Source: Symsagittifera roscoffensis (lineage: Eukaryota; Xenacoelomorpha; Acoela; Convolutidae). Taken from it: a stretch of DNA of 64,000 nucleotides. Every line of letters begins with the position of its first letter. Position 1 is the stretch's first letter. Shown here in pieces: positions 1 through 13,126 of the stretch. Location: positions 20,101,623 through 20,165,622 of the forward strand of contig NC_087065.1 of the NCBI RefSeq assembly GCF_963678635.1. Reading direction: 5' to 3'. The translations under genes were made by a program, and so were the position numbers. Below the pieces are notes generated by a model. The model did no database searches, was not told where the DNA came from, and was given only the letters and a program-made list of their open reading frames with translations.

Positions 1-1232
1 TGTACCAGACAAAGTCTGCAACTTTTCCAAGCTTCCTCATCGCCTTTTTGCAAACTTTTGCTATTACTCGTTTTTTTCCAGCATTTATTTATATTTGGTA
101 GACGCTGCTTTTCTGGCGTGCATAAATTTTGCAACGGATCTTGTGCAAGAGTTTTGTCAAGCGTAACTAAAGTCATCTTTGCAGACTATCGTCAGCACTT
201 GGTCGATTCGATATAGAGTAACAAAAGGCGATGTATTGTATAGTGCCTGTATAGTTGGTGTGAGTGCTGCACATGACATGTGAGGTGGGGAGTTATTGGA
301 GTTGGATTGATTATTTGTTAACTATATATGAGCAGTTGCTGTGGCCATCACGACTATGGTGACTTCCATTTGTTCACTCCCTGTTCACTCCCCAATCCCT
401 GCTGTCCATTCATCCTGACCTCAATTGCCCACTTGATATCGCCTCAAAATACAACTCCTCAACCCCTCCCTCACCTCAGCCTACAATTACCTTCCTCCCC
501 CTAACGTCTTTGCAAACTAACGTCAAAACCAGCCTCTAATGCTACTAAAAAAAGAACAAAATCACTGACAAAGATGAATTGCTAACTGAACCACCTTTGC
601 TGACGTCACAAATATTACGTAATCTGATTGCATAATTTCATCAATTCAAGTCAATGACATTATCCGATCCCAATTTCACCACATATAATTGGCGTATAAC
701 TTCAGAACCTTCAGGGTTCTGACAGCATTATTTAACATGCAAAGTCGAAGACCAGTGTAATGGTACGTTTAGTATGTGATCAAAACTTAAGCATAAATGG
801 GGTAATTTGCCGCAAGGTGTATACATATAATTAGACAGCGGAAGCAATTGCGTGTGAAGAATCGGATGAAAGGGGGCTTCGTTTATTGAAGCTAATCCGC
901 CAATATAGCGAATCAAAAAGGATCAAAGACACTTTGCTGCAATGGTACTTTGGTCTTACAAGAGAAGGTTGGTAGCTGATCACTTGACATACATGCACTA
1001 AACTGGCCCTTCTGTCCTCAGAGGGAAATTTTGACCGATCAAGTGTTCTAACATTATGATTGTTTGCTTTATTGGAAAAGGTCAACCAACATTTGTGAGT
1101 AATTTCTCCATTCAGCATGATTACTCAATCTTTTGATCGCTAATTAAATTGGTCTGTAGTTACCTAGTAGAAAATCAACTTCATTCGCTTGCCACAAGCA
1201 AAACAAGTTTTAAAAGCACCTAAGAACAAATC
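1..1232. other. Non-coding, inferred gene B intron 2
   Basis: No exon, RNA gene or recognised element was seen. The C-rich patch at 360-520 contains only short frames without family motifs. Confidence 0.4.
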
Positions 1233-1782
1233 ATAAAACAAGACTGCTCGTATCATGAAAACCCTGAATGTCCCTGATTGGTCCGTATCATGAAAACCCT
1301 GAAAATCATACCCCCACACGCCATATGAAGTATATAGAGATAGACTTCGCTCCTAGTAACAAACAAGACTGCTCGTATATCAGGGCAAAGCCCTGAAAGT
1401 TCCGATTGTCCTTTAATTTATATCGAATAGTTTTTAGAAAAGAAAACATTGAAAACATATACATTTCGGACAATATCAAAGGGTAAAATTTTGCTAGCCT
1501 CAATTCAATTCGGAACGATTTTGTTTACGCTCTCAGCATTATGAATAAAATCTTCAAAGCGCGCATAATTTAGTCAGAACATGGCCAAATTGACAATTTT
1601 CAAACCCCCAGAACTTTACAAAAAATAATCGGAGGTAAAATATCTTTTTAAATTTAAAACCAAGAAGTCGATATCTTCAATGGGGTATAAAATTTATGTT
1701 GAAAATTATTAGTTCGGTCGGTAAAAAATGACTGAATAAAAAACAACTCCGAGCATAAATATTCCGTTTTCTTTGAAAGTCG
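1233..1782 (+). repeat. Partial, diverged foldback-arm copies
   Basis: At least two incomplete copies of the foldback arm lie end to end. One starts at about 1233 (ACAAGACTGCTCGTATCA) and one at 1363, each followed by parts of the arm (CCCCCACACGCCAT; AAACCCCCAGAACTTTAC; CGAGCATAAATATTCCG). They abut the more intact pair that begins at 1783. Confidence 0.65.
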
Positions 1783-3087
1783 AACAAGACTGCTCGGATC
1801 AGGGCGAAGCCCTAAATGTTCCGACTGCTTTTTCAGGTTTATGGAGCAGTAATAACTTAAAAATAATAATTGAAATAAAATAAAATGAATTTTTTTTTTA
1901 ATTTGAAAATTTTTATGAGAATCATCCCCCCACACGCCATATAAAGTACAAAAAAGAGAGATTTCGTTCCTTGTACCAAATCAATTCTGGCAAATAAGCT
2001 TCGTTCAACCAATTTGGAATGATTTATAAGACGGATTAAATCTCCGTTTACGCGTTAATAGCGCGAAATATATCGCGCGTTAATTGCCCCAATATGTCCA
2101 AAATGACAATCCTTAAACCCCAATAACTTCACAAAAAATAATCACATGTAAAATATTTTTTCAAATTTAAGCTCAAGACAACAATACCTTTTGAATAATA
2201 TATAAAAATTTTGTCAAAAATGGCTAGTTGAAAAAAACCACCCGAGAAAATATTTTGTTACTTTCGTTACAAAAGTCGGAACAAATAGTTTTTAAAAAAT
2301 GTTTTTTTTTCATGTAGAGTATAAGTTTCTGTGACTTAAAGGACACCAAAAGCATACAGACTAAAAGTTGATATGCTTTTCCTAAGTTGATGTTTTTCTA
2401 CTTCATACAATTTGAACATAAATTTTGCATTTCTGACACTAGATTATTTTATCGCCTCAACTGATCATGTATTTTTTGGAAGAAAATTGGTGTTTGTTGA
2501 ATTTTAAGCAAAGATTTCCTGTCAAAGTGCATTTTCAATGTAGCATTTTTTTTTTGTTCCGACTTTCGATACGAAAGTAACGGAATATTTGTGCTCGGGG
2601 TGGGTTTTTTTTTCTTCAGACAAATTTCGACTTTTTAACTAGCCATTTTTGACGGAATTTTTTATATCATTCGAAAGCCATTGTTGCCCTGAGCTTAAAT
2701 TTGAAAAGATATTTCACCTGTGATCATTTTTCGTAAAGTTACGGGGGTTTAAAGATTGCCATTTTGACCAATTTGGGACAATTAACGCGCGATATAATTC
2801 GCGCTATTAACGCGTAAGCGGAGATTTAATCCGTCTTATAAATCGTTCCAAATTGGTTGAACGAAGCTTATTTGCCATAATTGATTTCTTACAAGGAACA
2901 AAATCTATCTTTTTGTACTTCAAATGGCGTGTGGGGGGATGATTTTCATTGAAAAAATTTCAAATTAAAAAAAAAATTTCATTTTATTTTATTTCATTTT
3001 ATTTTTTATGTTAGTACTGCTGCTCCATAAATCTTAAAATGCAGTCGAAACATTCAGGGCTTCGCCCTGATTCGAGCAGTCTTGTTT
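1783..3087. mobile_element. Foldback element with two ~500-bp inverted arms
   Basis: The left arm (1783-2282) begins ACAAGACTGCTCG and ends AAAAGTCGGAAC. The right arm (2556-3087) is its reverse complement, beginning GTTCCGACTTTCG and ending CGAGCAGTCTTGT. The arms share the hairpin AGGGCTTCGCCCT, CCCCCACACGCCAT, a segment rich in CGCG/TTAA words, and CCCATAACTTTAC-like words. A unique spacer of about 270 bp contains no gene. It is a non-autonomous DNA element; no transposase was seen. Confidence 0.8.
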
Positions 3088-6000
3088 TTGTTTTAAATCG
3101 AGTTCAAAGTTGCAGAGTATTTCAATTTCATAACGCTCCAATTAACTTGCATCAAGATTTTAGTTTTTTCAGTGTTGACCATCATGAAAAATAAAGTGCT
3201 GGAACATCCCATTGATCTCTTTTCTTTCGATGAAGTGAGCAATCGAGATTATAATTAGGAGAGAGACTGGTTATAACTCAATACCCATATCTAGACGATG
3301 ATACAGCCAAGACTTCAGGTCTATTTGCTTGGTGCAGTTCTTTGTGCAGTTGAGGATAAGAGTAATGTAATAAAGACGGAAATAATAGGTGATGAAATAG
3401 GGAGCTCAACTGGATGTCAATTCACTCAACCACTGATGAGAGAGTCTGTGAGGGGACTGAAAGGGATACTAGACCCCTCAGCGCCCAATTCACCCCTCAT
3501 CAACCCCCCATTCTCCCTATAATCCCTATGGACACAACATCCCAATTAGCACTAATTCACCTACACTACACCACACACGGACACTGCACTAGCTCCTCGT
3601 GAACACTTCACATTTAACGTATACCCTCAAAAACTCACCTGCCCATCCACACAAACTGGACTGACCCTAATCTACAGGCAATGAATGAATCAACGCGCAT
3701 TACCAGCACAGGAGTTAATTAACATGATAAAGTCAGTAGTCTGTGCTTATGACTTTAAAATAAATGCTCCATAAATTAAATCTGGCTACTCTCAGCTCCA
3801 GATGTTTTCGAGCCAGTCGCATTAGACTTGCGAAAGCAAGTATCTTGTAATCGGGATCTAGACTGTTTTCGTAAGCAACTTCTGTTACACATTTGTAAAA
3901 AGTGTGCTGTTACTTTCATGTGCAGGCTGTCGCGATCAACTTCTTGAAAAATCAATTAAAACACCATCTTTCAGGTAGCGGCAGGTGTTTGAATCCCGAC
4001 TGGACCTTGTTTTTTTCAATATGAATGCGATTGAATTTTCTTTCAGGTAAAAACTTTTTTGTCGGATTTTCGTCTCTGCTCAAATTTTGTCGGCTTAGTT
4101 ACGCATCACGGTTTTTCTTGTGCTGTAAGCAAAAATGATGGTAATTGCAAGTGGTTGTATGGTAATTTCAGGCGGATTTTTTACGATTTTTTAAATAAAA
4201 TAATTTTTTTTCCGGCTCAACTGGTGTCTGCTCAAAGATTGTCGGCTCTGTTTCCGCTTTGTAAGTTTCGTTCTGTTGCTAAATTAAAACTCAGTTGTCT
4301 TTTTTGGCATGTTTGCTTAGAATTCCTGCTCGATGAATATATGGGATTGGGTTTTTTATTCAATTTTTTAAAGACGCCTTGGAAATCCCTTAGTCTCTTT
4401 TTACTTTACCCTGCTCTACAGCCTTCGAAAAAACCTGTGCGGTTAATATTTGACCCTTATTTTTGATTTTTTGTTTTCTCAAACATTACCCTCTCAAATC
4501 TGAGATTATGGTTCAAAGAATAGAATGGATTTAAAAAGTCACATGCATATACGGCTACGCCTAAACTTTGTAAACAGAATATTATGGCCCTCTAAATTGT
4601 CAAATTTCTGAAATTTTGACAGTTTTGATTTTTCATGAACACCAAACTCCAAGCTCTAAAATTGGGGAATCAATGAGGAGAAAGGGTAGTGGGAAGCTCC
4701 CCTGCATTAGCGGCGACTCATAATTTTTTTACAGAAAGTGATCGGCCTTGCAAAAATGAAACAAAAATTTTACCGCTTTCAAAATACTTTAAATTGTCTC
4801 AAAAATACTCTCCAATATCTAAGGCTTTGTGTTTAATCTGAAGAACAATTTGTGAAAACCTCTTTTACAAACGCGACTACACCCAATTTTTTTTGACACA
4901 AAAAAAGTTTGGCCCTCGGAAAGTCAAAATTTTGTTTTTTTTTTCACCGTTTTTTGAAATTCTTGGCTTTTTTCTAACGACTTGCCCAAATTAGTGCTTT
5001 TAATTTCAATCAAAATAACAGACTGCATGAATTTTTTCTGTTTAAAGGGCTACAGCCAGGTTTTTTCAAACAAAAAGCTATGATTGTCGAATTTTTGATT
5101 TGTTGACCGTTGTTGGACTTTTCTCATAAACTATCCTGTCGAATCATAATTAATCAACGGTAATTGACCCATAAAAGGTTGAAAATTGAACAAAACAAAA
5201 CATTTTTTGATTTTTTTTCATATACGTGTTTTCTCAAAAATTTTTGTGTAATCGTAATCGTCCATAAAATTTTGTTTAACAATAAATTTAAGGTTCAATC
5301 AAAAGAACAAGTCAAACATTTGAAACTTTGACCAATTTTTGGAATTTTTTTTCTTTATTCGAAAACTACCGTGCCCATTCTCAGGTCATCTTTCAATCTT
5401 GAAATTCGTTTTCGGGAGCGTTCTCTACTTTAGCGGCCAAGACTTGAATGACTCATGAATGATCGTTTTTAGTTACTCTTTGAACAATTAAAAACTACTG
5501 TGTCAAACTGAAGATGAAAGACTCAATCGAAAGAACCGGTTTGCCGCAATTCAGAAGATGCGATTCTTTAATTTTTTTTAAAAAAAACGTTATGTCTTAG
5601 AGAAATTCCAAAATCTCAAAAATTGTACTTTTCTCAAGGATTTTAGTAGAAAACTAACTGCGGTTTTGAGCAAAGTCCTACTTTGAAATTATGCATTTGG
5701 TCCTGCCTTAGTATTACAAACTCAAAAAAATCAAACACACATACCTTGTACTATAGCTGGGCGCCCAAAGACTTACGAAACAAAATTCTTCTACTAACTT
5801 TTTTTCTTCGTCTAAATCGTCCAAAAGATTGCAAGTGGGAAAGCTCTGCTTCGTCTCTGTGTCAGAATTATGAAAAAATTGCCTTCAGTTTGTAGGTAAC
5901 TTTTTCCATCATTTTTTTCCATTGTTTTTTTTTCAAATATTTTGCTTAGTTTTGCCCATAATTGTTGGCAAAATTGTTACAAAAATAAAATTGTGTTGAT

Positions 6001-8970
6001 GGTTTTCAAAGTTATGATTTTGCGGCCAGCTACCTTAGGAGTTGAAAAGCAACTATGATTGATTTTTTGTCCTGATTTTGACTGAATCAAAACTTAAGAT
6101 CGTAGCGGGTCAAGTGCATTTTCATATTAAAATTTATTGGTCGAAAAAATTCTATAAATGTTCAAAAAAATGTATCTGATATTTTTTATTCACATTAGAT
6201 TACAAATTTGTTTTGCTTCTCAGTCTTTTAAATTGATTATTATCAGTCATAAATCAATTGATCTTGTCTAGTTAATCAACGGTATTTGACCCAAAAAAAG
6301 GTTGAAAATTGAACAAAAAAAAGTTTTAATGAACAAAAAATACTGTTTTGCATTTTATTCTCCTTTTTATATTTTCCTGAACATGTTTTTGCTATCAGTA
6401 ATTTCCATAAAATTTTGTTTAACCATAAATTCAAGTATAAAACGCGGAGAATTAGTTGTTTTGCAAAAATCACTGCTGCCGGATGTCCTGGTCTATAATT
6501 TGAGCGCCTGTTTAATTTTTTAAAGGAATTTAAGGGAGCAAAATTTTGCAAAAACATTGAGCAGAGCAATCAACTTAAGTTGTTTTGGAACAAATTTTTG
6601 GAAAACAATATTGATGAGCTTTTTCGAAAATTTCTTGTTCTGTTAGTTTTCTTTGACATTTTTCAAGAATGAACAGAATACAGAGATTGGAAGTTATGAT
6701 GCACAAATAGGGAGGGACCTCTACTCTAAGCCTGCTTTCTCTCTACTTAACGCCCTCAAAGTTTTGCCCTTTGTACCGAATTTATCCAAAATTCTAAAAT
6801 GGTTATGTTAGTGGTCAAACAGAATCCTCCAATCAAATAATTTACGCTGTTTCCCCCTTGGCTGACACTTTTTTCGCCACTTCTGTTGCGTTTCTAGCTA
6901 TTTCAACAAATCATAGGCACAATGTTAAAACTCTTTGTCAACAGCAAAGGATAAAAATAACACTTACAAAACCGAAAATATGCTAACTGCTGTTAAACAA
7001 CTTCGATAACGAAGCCCGCGCTTCAAGCTGTTCGGCCATCCCCCGTTAAGTTGCTCGTCCTTTCTCGCTTGACTCAATTCCAAATCCTCCAACTTGCCAT
7101 ATTCGAAAATTCAAAACGTTCACACAAGTAATTCCTTCCGGTACTTCACTAGGGTTCAAATCAACTAAGCTACTACACAACACAAATGACTTTTCCTCAA
7201 ACAAAAGCGTCCTTCACGGACCAATTTTTTTCATTGGCTTGCTCAATTGTTCTTTCTTACTTGGAGAACCAATTATGTACTTATCTCGTTTTAATTTTTC
7301 TGCCTAAGTGTTGGCTACCAGTAAATTTCTCCTGTCTGTCTTCTTGAAACTTAATTATAGTTATATTTGTGATCGCTCCTACAAATCCTGACATTTATTC
7401 TGGTACCCGTGCGCAAAGTCCTACCCGGTATTTTCCTCTGAACACAATAATAACGAATGCCAAGTTAATTAAAAGTATCTACAAATAAATTGCGCAAATA
7501 TCAAGTTCAGTTTTACCTCTAAACCATCATATTCAATAAATAAAGCTCCAAAGAAATTTAATTATCCCTTTAGTGTTTCAACCTACCGGGGTAGGGGATG
7601 GTTTTTTCAAGGGTAGCTACTTAAGTCAAGCATCTAAATTCTCATCCATTCTCTATTTCAATTTCAACCTTCTAGCAATTGAGTGAACGTACTTCATCTG
7701 TTAGAGATCAAATTGAGCCAAAAAACCATTGACGAGGAGCTACGGAACAAATTCGACGCATTGGTTTTTTAGGAGGGTTAGTTCTCATGCGACGCCTCTA
7801 ATACTGCTAGTTTCCTCTGGGACTAATATTCTTTAGCCTTGTTGATAATGAAATTCCAACAGCCAAAGCTAAGTTCAACCAATGTTTGCCTAGTGTCACT
7901 GTAAGTCAATCCACTACTTCAAGGGTGCAACTCAACAGCTATTTTACTTTATATTCTCCTTGTTTTCTCAAAGGAAAAAAATTTGCCCAATTACAAGTAA
8001 GCAGACCGACTCTCCTTTCCGAGGGTTGGGCTGGGGAATGGGAAGCTTCCCGGTGTAAATCCTGAGTTTTTTTAAGCTATTTTAACCCTAAGCGCCTAAA
8101 AATCAATTAAAGACCACCCAAGGATCAATGGGGTCAATGTTTTGTCTCGATATAGGATGCCCTGGGAGATTTTATAAAACCTTGTGTTCCAAAGTTATCC
8201 CATTTTTGATGTCCTTCATAATTTTTCCGTTAGAAGTCTATTATCAGTGGAATGAGTTGACGGAAGGACTCCATTCACAAGGCCCTTTTTTGTGCTTAGT
8301 ATCTGTTTAAATGCAATAAACGCATTAAGTCATCGCTGATTAATTTGAGTAAAGTCCCGATTTCCGGTGAAAGGGGGTGTTTTTCTCAAGTGCTTATCAT
8401 TTGCGGTCCAACCGTCGTATTTGCGCGAAAATGTACTACATGATGTCCCTTTTAACTACCTATTGTATCTCAAAGTTCTGGCTACCTTCGTTCAATGACA
8501 TCAGAAGGTCGGAGTAAGGACTATTCCCTTAAGGATACTGAGGTCTAAGAGGGCTATTTGCACTTCTGGGAACCGTTATCTTTTAGACCAGGAGGATCCG
8601 AGAGGTCTTATTTATGCATGTTCGGCACAAAAATCTCGAGTATCCATCCTATAGGTTTCATAAAGATAGCCTCAGTATTTCTGATTTGGGAGCGTGTAGA
8701 CCAGTCTTTCTTTACTTGGGTTTCTGGACACAGGTTTTTCTGAGTTCGACTGTTTGCTTACTTAAAACTTATCGTATTGATTAGTCAAAAGCAAGCTACG
8801 TACTACTCCATGGCTTTCACTACACTACATGCAGTTCTCAAGATAAAACGCTGAATCCAATACTTAGCTTGCCAAAAATTATTGGGATTTTACATTTTAC
8901 ATGCGTAACAAATCCAATCCTTGGGGCCAATTTTGCGTTATGATGACAAACTGATGTTTTTTGTTCTACA
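3088..8970. other. Non-coding, inferred gene B intron 2
   Basis: There is no recognised gene. One repeated word of about 60 bases occurs at 5142-5203 and again at 6268-6325 (TTAATCAACGGTA..TTGACCC, then AAAAGGTTGAAAATTGAAC). The stretch 8000-8750 is somewhat GC-richer but shows no motif or splice-framed exon. Confidence 0.4.
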
Positions 8971-8971
8971 A

Positions 8972-9240
8972 AGAGGGTTCCCCTCTCCTTTCAAGGATTT
9001 GACCCCCTGCCGACCCCACGAATCCCTCCTTTGTACTTTTTTTTTAAAATTTCCAGTTATCCATTTTTGACTAAAACAATTAAAAATAATTTTCTTGGCC
9101 AAATTTGACCAAACTGCGGCCCTTAGAGTGATTTGGGAGAAATCAGAAAATCCATTTGGTCAACCTTAAAAAAGATCGACAAAGCTTTCGAAAAATTTTC
9201 GAAATCCACCGAGAAAATCAGAGATCCGCCCCCTGACTGG
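8972..9240 (+). mobile_element. hAT-like MITE copy (CAGGGGCGGAT family), diverged
   Basis: It contains the family blocks GACCCCCTGCCGACCC, CTTTGTACT, a T-rich segment, ATTTGGTCAACCTT and the terminal GATCCGCCCCCTG. The left terminus is eroded. Confidence 0.55.
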
Positions 9241-11979
9241 AACTGCTTCGTTTTTGCCAGCGCCGTTTTGATTAGCTTTCCTAGCAAAATCGATGGATTT
9301 GTAAAAGACCCATAGTTTATAATGTCTTTTTAGCTTTCAAAAAATATCAATTATATTGTCTAAAAAATTGACTTCTATTGATTCAAAGGTTTTTTTTGCA
9401 ATGTACTAAGAGCCATCAAACAATCAACAAAAACGATTTAGGCGATTCCTCGCTTCCATATATGTTGATATTATGCCTCACAATGATTACAAATGACTCG
9501 AATTTTTGAGTATAACAAGTGAAAAGAGAAAATTTTTACAGGTGCTAGGTAAATAGGACGATAGGACATTAGGACGATACAGCAATAGTTTAACGTTGTC
9601 TTAATGTCCCATCAAAAACGGTGGTAGTTTTAACAGCTGTCGTTGTGATTGACTGTGGCCCACTTTACATTGCCACAAAGTGAGAAATTACATATATTTG
9701 AGAAAATCGAGTAAAAATCACACACGAAATGCATGCCTACATTACCTACATTTGATACCTAGAAACGAATTGCCACCCCTATATTGAATTTAAAATACTT
9801 AAAGAGGTCCCAATTTCGGATCCTTTTGCCAATGACCTGCAGGTTTCTCATATCATCCTTTGCCCAAAAATATTTTAAAATAAAACTTTTCTCTATCTAG
9901 ATTCACTATAGTGGTTCTCAACCCTTAAATCAACTCATGGTGACACTCGTTCCAAAATTGTCGGAAACAAGTCATATGAGGTTCGGAACATTAAATCAGT
10001 TGTATCTCCCATTACCTCAATTTTTTGAGTAGATCTCAAAATGGTTTTTATGTTTTTTAAAGTCCGTATTTCCGAATCTTCTAACATGCAAGAAAGAAAG
10101 GCTTCATTGAAAACGTCACGAGTTATTTGAAGTTTTTTTCCGAAAGTTTTGTTCACTCTTGGATTTTTTTCTACTCTTTTCAAAGATTTTGTGATCCATA
10201 TTATTTAGCTGTGTTCTTATCACGTCCAAAAAAAATATACAAACTCAGGCTTGAAGTACCAATATCTCTTGCCTGATATTAATTTGGACGTAACAGCTGC
10301 ACAGCTATAAAACATGGAGCATGAAAATTTTGAGAACAGCAAAAAAAAACGTTTATAAGTTATCGGAAGTTCTAAAATAAACTTCGATCAACATTTGAAG
10401 CTCAAAAAAACTTAGAAACATAAAATAGCATCAAATAGCAAGAATTTAAGAATACATACAATTTTATACTGGAAATGTTTGTTATTATGACTGGCGAAGT
10501 AAACATTAAAGCAATCTTTCCCCATCCATCAATGTCAAATCTGCCTAATCGTTCTTAATTCAAACTTCAGAAAATGGCTGGCATACGTGTGTGATGTGTC
10601 TTGATGATCGCAATCAGTCATAAAAAACTGAGTACCCGAAATGTGATAATTTATTTGACATAAAAGTAATTCTTCTATTTTTGAAGAAGTCAATTAGTAA
10701 AGAGCTGAATACACGAAATGTGATAAGTTATCTGACATAAAAGTAATTCTTATATTTTTGAAGAAGTCAAATAAGAGACCTTTCTGGCTGATCAGCCCTA
10801 CAAAACTGTCGGAACGCCTTTTAGCGTTGTAGTGTGGCGTCAATATAAACCAATTTTGAGTCGGGGTAAAACAAGATTTTTTGGTCAAAACTATTCAGAG
10901 AGTCCGCTAAAACGTCATTTTGGACCTGTTTTGCGGTGCAGAAGTTTTAAACAAAAAAATGTTCATTTTATAGTGTTTTGTGAAAGCCGAAGGGCCCACA
11001 AACCGAAAATAAGATTACCACCCCAACAAGCCGAAAGTTTGTATTGTTACGCAACATAACATGCAAGTTTACGTTATTCTACTGAAATTTCGGCTTCAAG
11101 ATATGGCGTTTTGTAGATATGGCAGTTTGTTGAAAATCCGCTTTTTAATTTGTTAATTGTAAGCAGCAAATTTTTACAATAGGGAACCATTTTTCTCACT
11201 TTTTAGAATTATGCGGAGCCATTAACCTGTTTACATGATTTACGTTCTTTGAAATGGGTTATTTGGACACCATCGTGCAAAAAAGATAAACGGTAGCGTT
11301 CTTTTGATTTTCTAAACCTGTCAGAATGTTTGATTTCAAATGAGTATTTGCTTTAATTTTGATTTTTTATATTCGTCCTATTGATAAAGTGATTATATAT
11401 GAAGTAGTAAAAACTGAACCGCATGAGCAGGTCAGAAAAATGTTTCAACTTTTTTTGTATTTATTTGTACTGACTGTTTCGACAGTCTAAGTTAATATTT
11501 TTTGCTTTTTATTCTTGTTCCTAAACTCGCATTGCTGTCCCGACCGCAACTTTGGGGTAACGCTATTTTTCCGCTTAAGAAAATCCTAATCCTAGCCGTA
11601 ACATGATCGCGAAAACACGCCAAATGGTATCGAATGATGTATCCTACTGAAATTCTTTCAGCTATGGTTGGTGTGAAATCAAATTCAAAGCATGACGATT
11701 GCCGAATGTATGCATAGTTGTCGCCTTTTAAAAACCCTACTCGGCCGAATAGATTCATTTTTGCACATTTTTTTGATCTCGCAAACCTACTGATTTTCAC
11801 TATGGTTGCCAATTTTCAGCAAGAAATTCAAGGGCATAACTTTTTCAGGGCATAACAAAATTATGCAAGGTCATAACCAATTGTAGGTGCACAATGCATA
11901 AAATGTTAGAGCACCACAAATTGCTTACACGTAATGTTTCCAGAAGTTTACGAAAAAACAGCAGAAACTGCTAAGCAAA
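9241..11979. other. Non-coding, inferred gene B intron 2
   Basis: No gene was recognised. About 10840-11000 shows weak similarity to the middle of the CAGGGGCGGAT MITE family (TTTTTTGGTCAAAAC, GCGGTGCAGAAGTTTT, ATAGTGTTTTG), probably an old copy. Two near-repeats around 10630-10770 (CGAAATGTGATAA..TTATTTGACATAAAAGTA type) form a local duplication. Confidence 0.35.
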
Positions 11980-12179
11980 NNNNNNNNNNNNNNNNNNNNN
12001 NNNNNNNNNNNNNNNNNNNNNNNNNNNNNNNNNNNNNNNNNNNNNNNNNNNNNNNNNNNNNNNNNNNNNNNNNNNNNNNNNNNNNNNNNNNNNNNNNNNN
12101 NNNNNNNNNNNNNNNNNNNNNNNNNNNNNNNNNNNNNNNNNNNNNNNNNNNNNNNNNNNNNNNNNNNNNNNNNNNNNNN
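11980..12179. other. Assembly gap, 200 N
   Basis: A run of exactly 200 N. It is probably a scaffolding placeholder, so the true distance is unknown. Confidence 0.99.
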
Positions 12180-12848
12180 CTCAGTCACTCGTGATTCGAG
12201 CTTCAATTAAGAAGTTCAAAGAACTTTTGCTAGTGACAAGGAAAATCGTACAGTTCAATTTGGACGGCAAAATTGAATTGTTGTTGTAAAATCATAGTTC
12301 CCCAATCGCAAAACGATGGGAAAAAATGAAAAATTGAAGAAAAAAATACGGTAACGATGTTCGTAAAATTCTGTGATACTTGTGCAGCAATCAGCTGTTC
12401 TTGCGTTTCAGTGGGTTCTAAATTGGCTCTTTTGTGCCAAATTGGTATTGGTGACTTCAAGAGCTAAGAATAGGTTGAAGTTTATTAAGGATGAGAATGC
12501 CACAATAAAGTAATTAGGAAATCAGTGAAGCGTACATGTCAGACAATCGCTTCGCATCAGAGGTGGATGCGCACTTATTAATAATGAGTCACCTATAGCT
12601 AGTATTTATTAGCAATCCGGGAGCAAGTTGACGTCACGTGTTTGATCTTATTTTTTTGATTTGCTCAAATATATACTTATTTATTGAAAATTGAAGGAAC
12701 TGAGTTGCAAATTCCCATTTAGCCTCATAAATTCAGTGAGTTCACTGATCACGATTCAAAGAGGCACGCTGTTTTTTCAGATATTGATTGTCAAATGTTG
12801 GAACTGAACTATCTAATTTTGAACTGGTTTCAATTGAAGATGACTCAC

Positions 12849-13126
12849 CCGATCCAAAGTTGGGTCTGAGTCGTGCATCGTATCCCTCTGTGATGATATC
12901 TGTGATGTTCCAGGGCATCCGATCCGGCTTAGTTCTCTTAGTCGCTGGAGGCACCACACTTTCAGCCTTCGAAGTCGGCGCACTTGTTGCTGATGAATCG
13001 GAGGAGGATGATGTCATTTTAATCAATGGCAGAGAAGGAGCAGTCGTTTTGCCAGCAGCACCTGAATTGTCCTGGGTTTGATATGTTACTGTTTGCTGAG
13101 CGTCACTCGATGTAATTCTGAAACTT
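12849..13126 (-). CDS. Gene B coding exon 2: Ser/Thr-rich linker and start of the ligand-binding domain
   Basis: Reading leftwards, the acceptor GTTTTAG precedes 13126. The exon reads SFRITSSDAQQ, then a low-complexity Ser/Thr/Ala segment, then DRMPWNITDIITEGYDARLR and PNFGS, with donor GTGAGT at 12848. N-I-T is a possible glycosylation site. The 278 nt, the phase-1 exit and the position of the intron right after the PNFG motif parallel gene A exon 2. Confidence 0.9.

Noticed and set aside
3298-3522. Leader-like frame (LQVYLLGAVLCAVED) on the + strand
   Set aside because: No donor and no partner exon could be found. It lies inside the inferred gene B intron and shows no family motif.
1-12848. 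Possible further exons of gene B on the minus strand
   Set aside because: I searched by eye for a ~68-nt exon and for FWRD-, PDTF- and Cys-loop-like motifs in reverse complement and found none. A splice-like site near 3634 is followed by no matching peptide.
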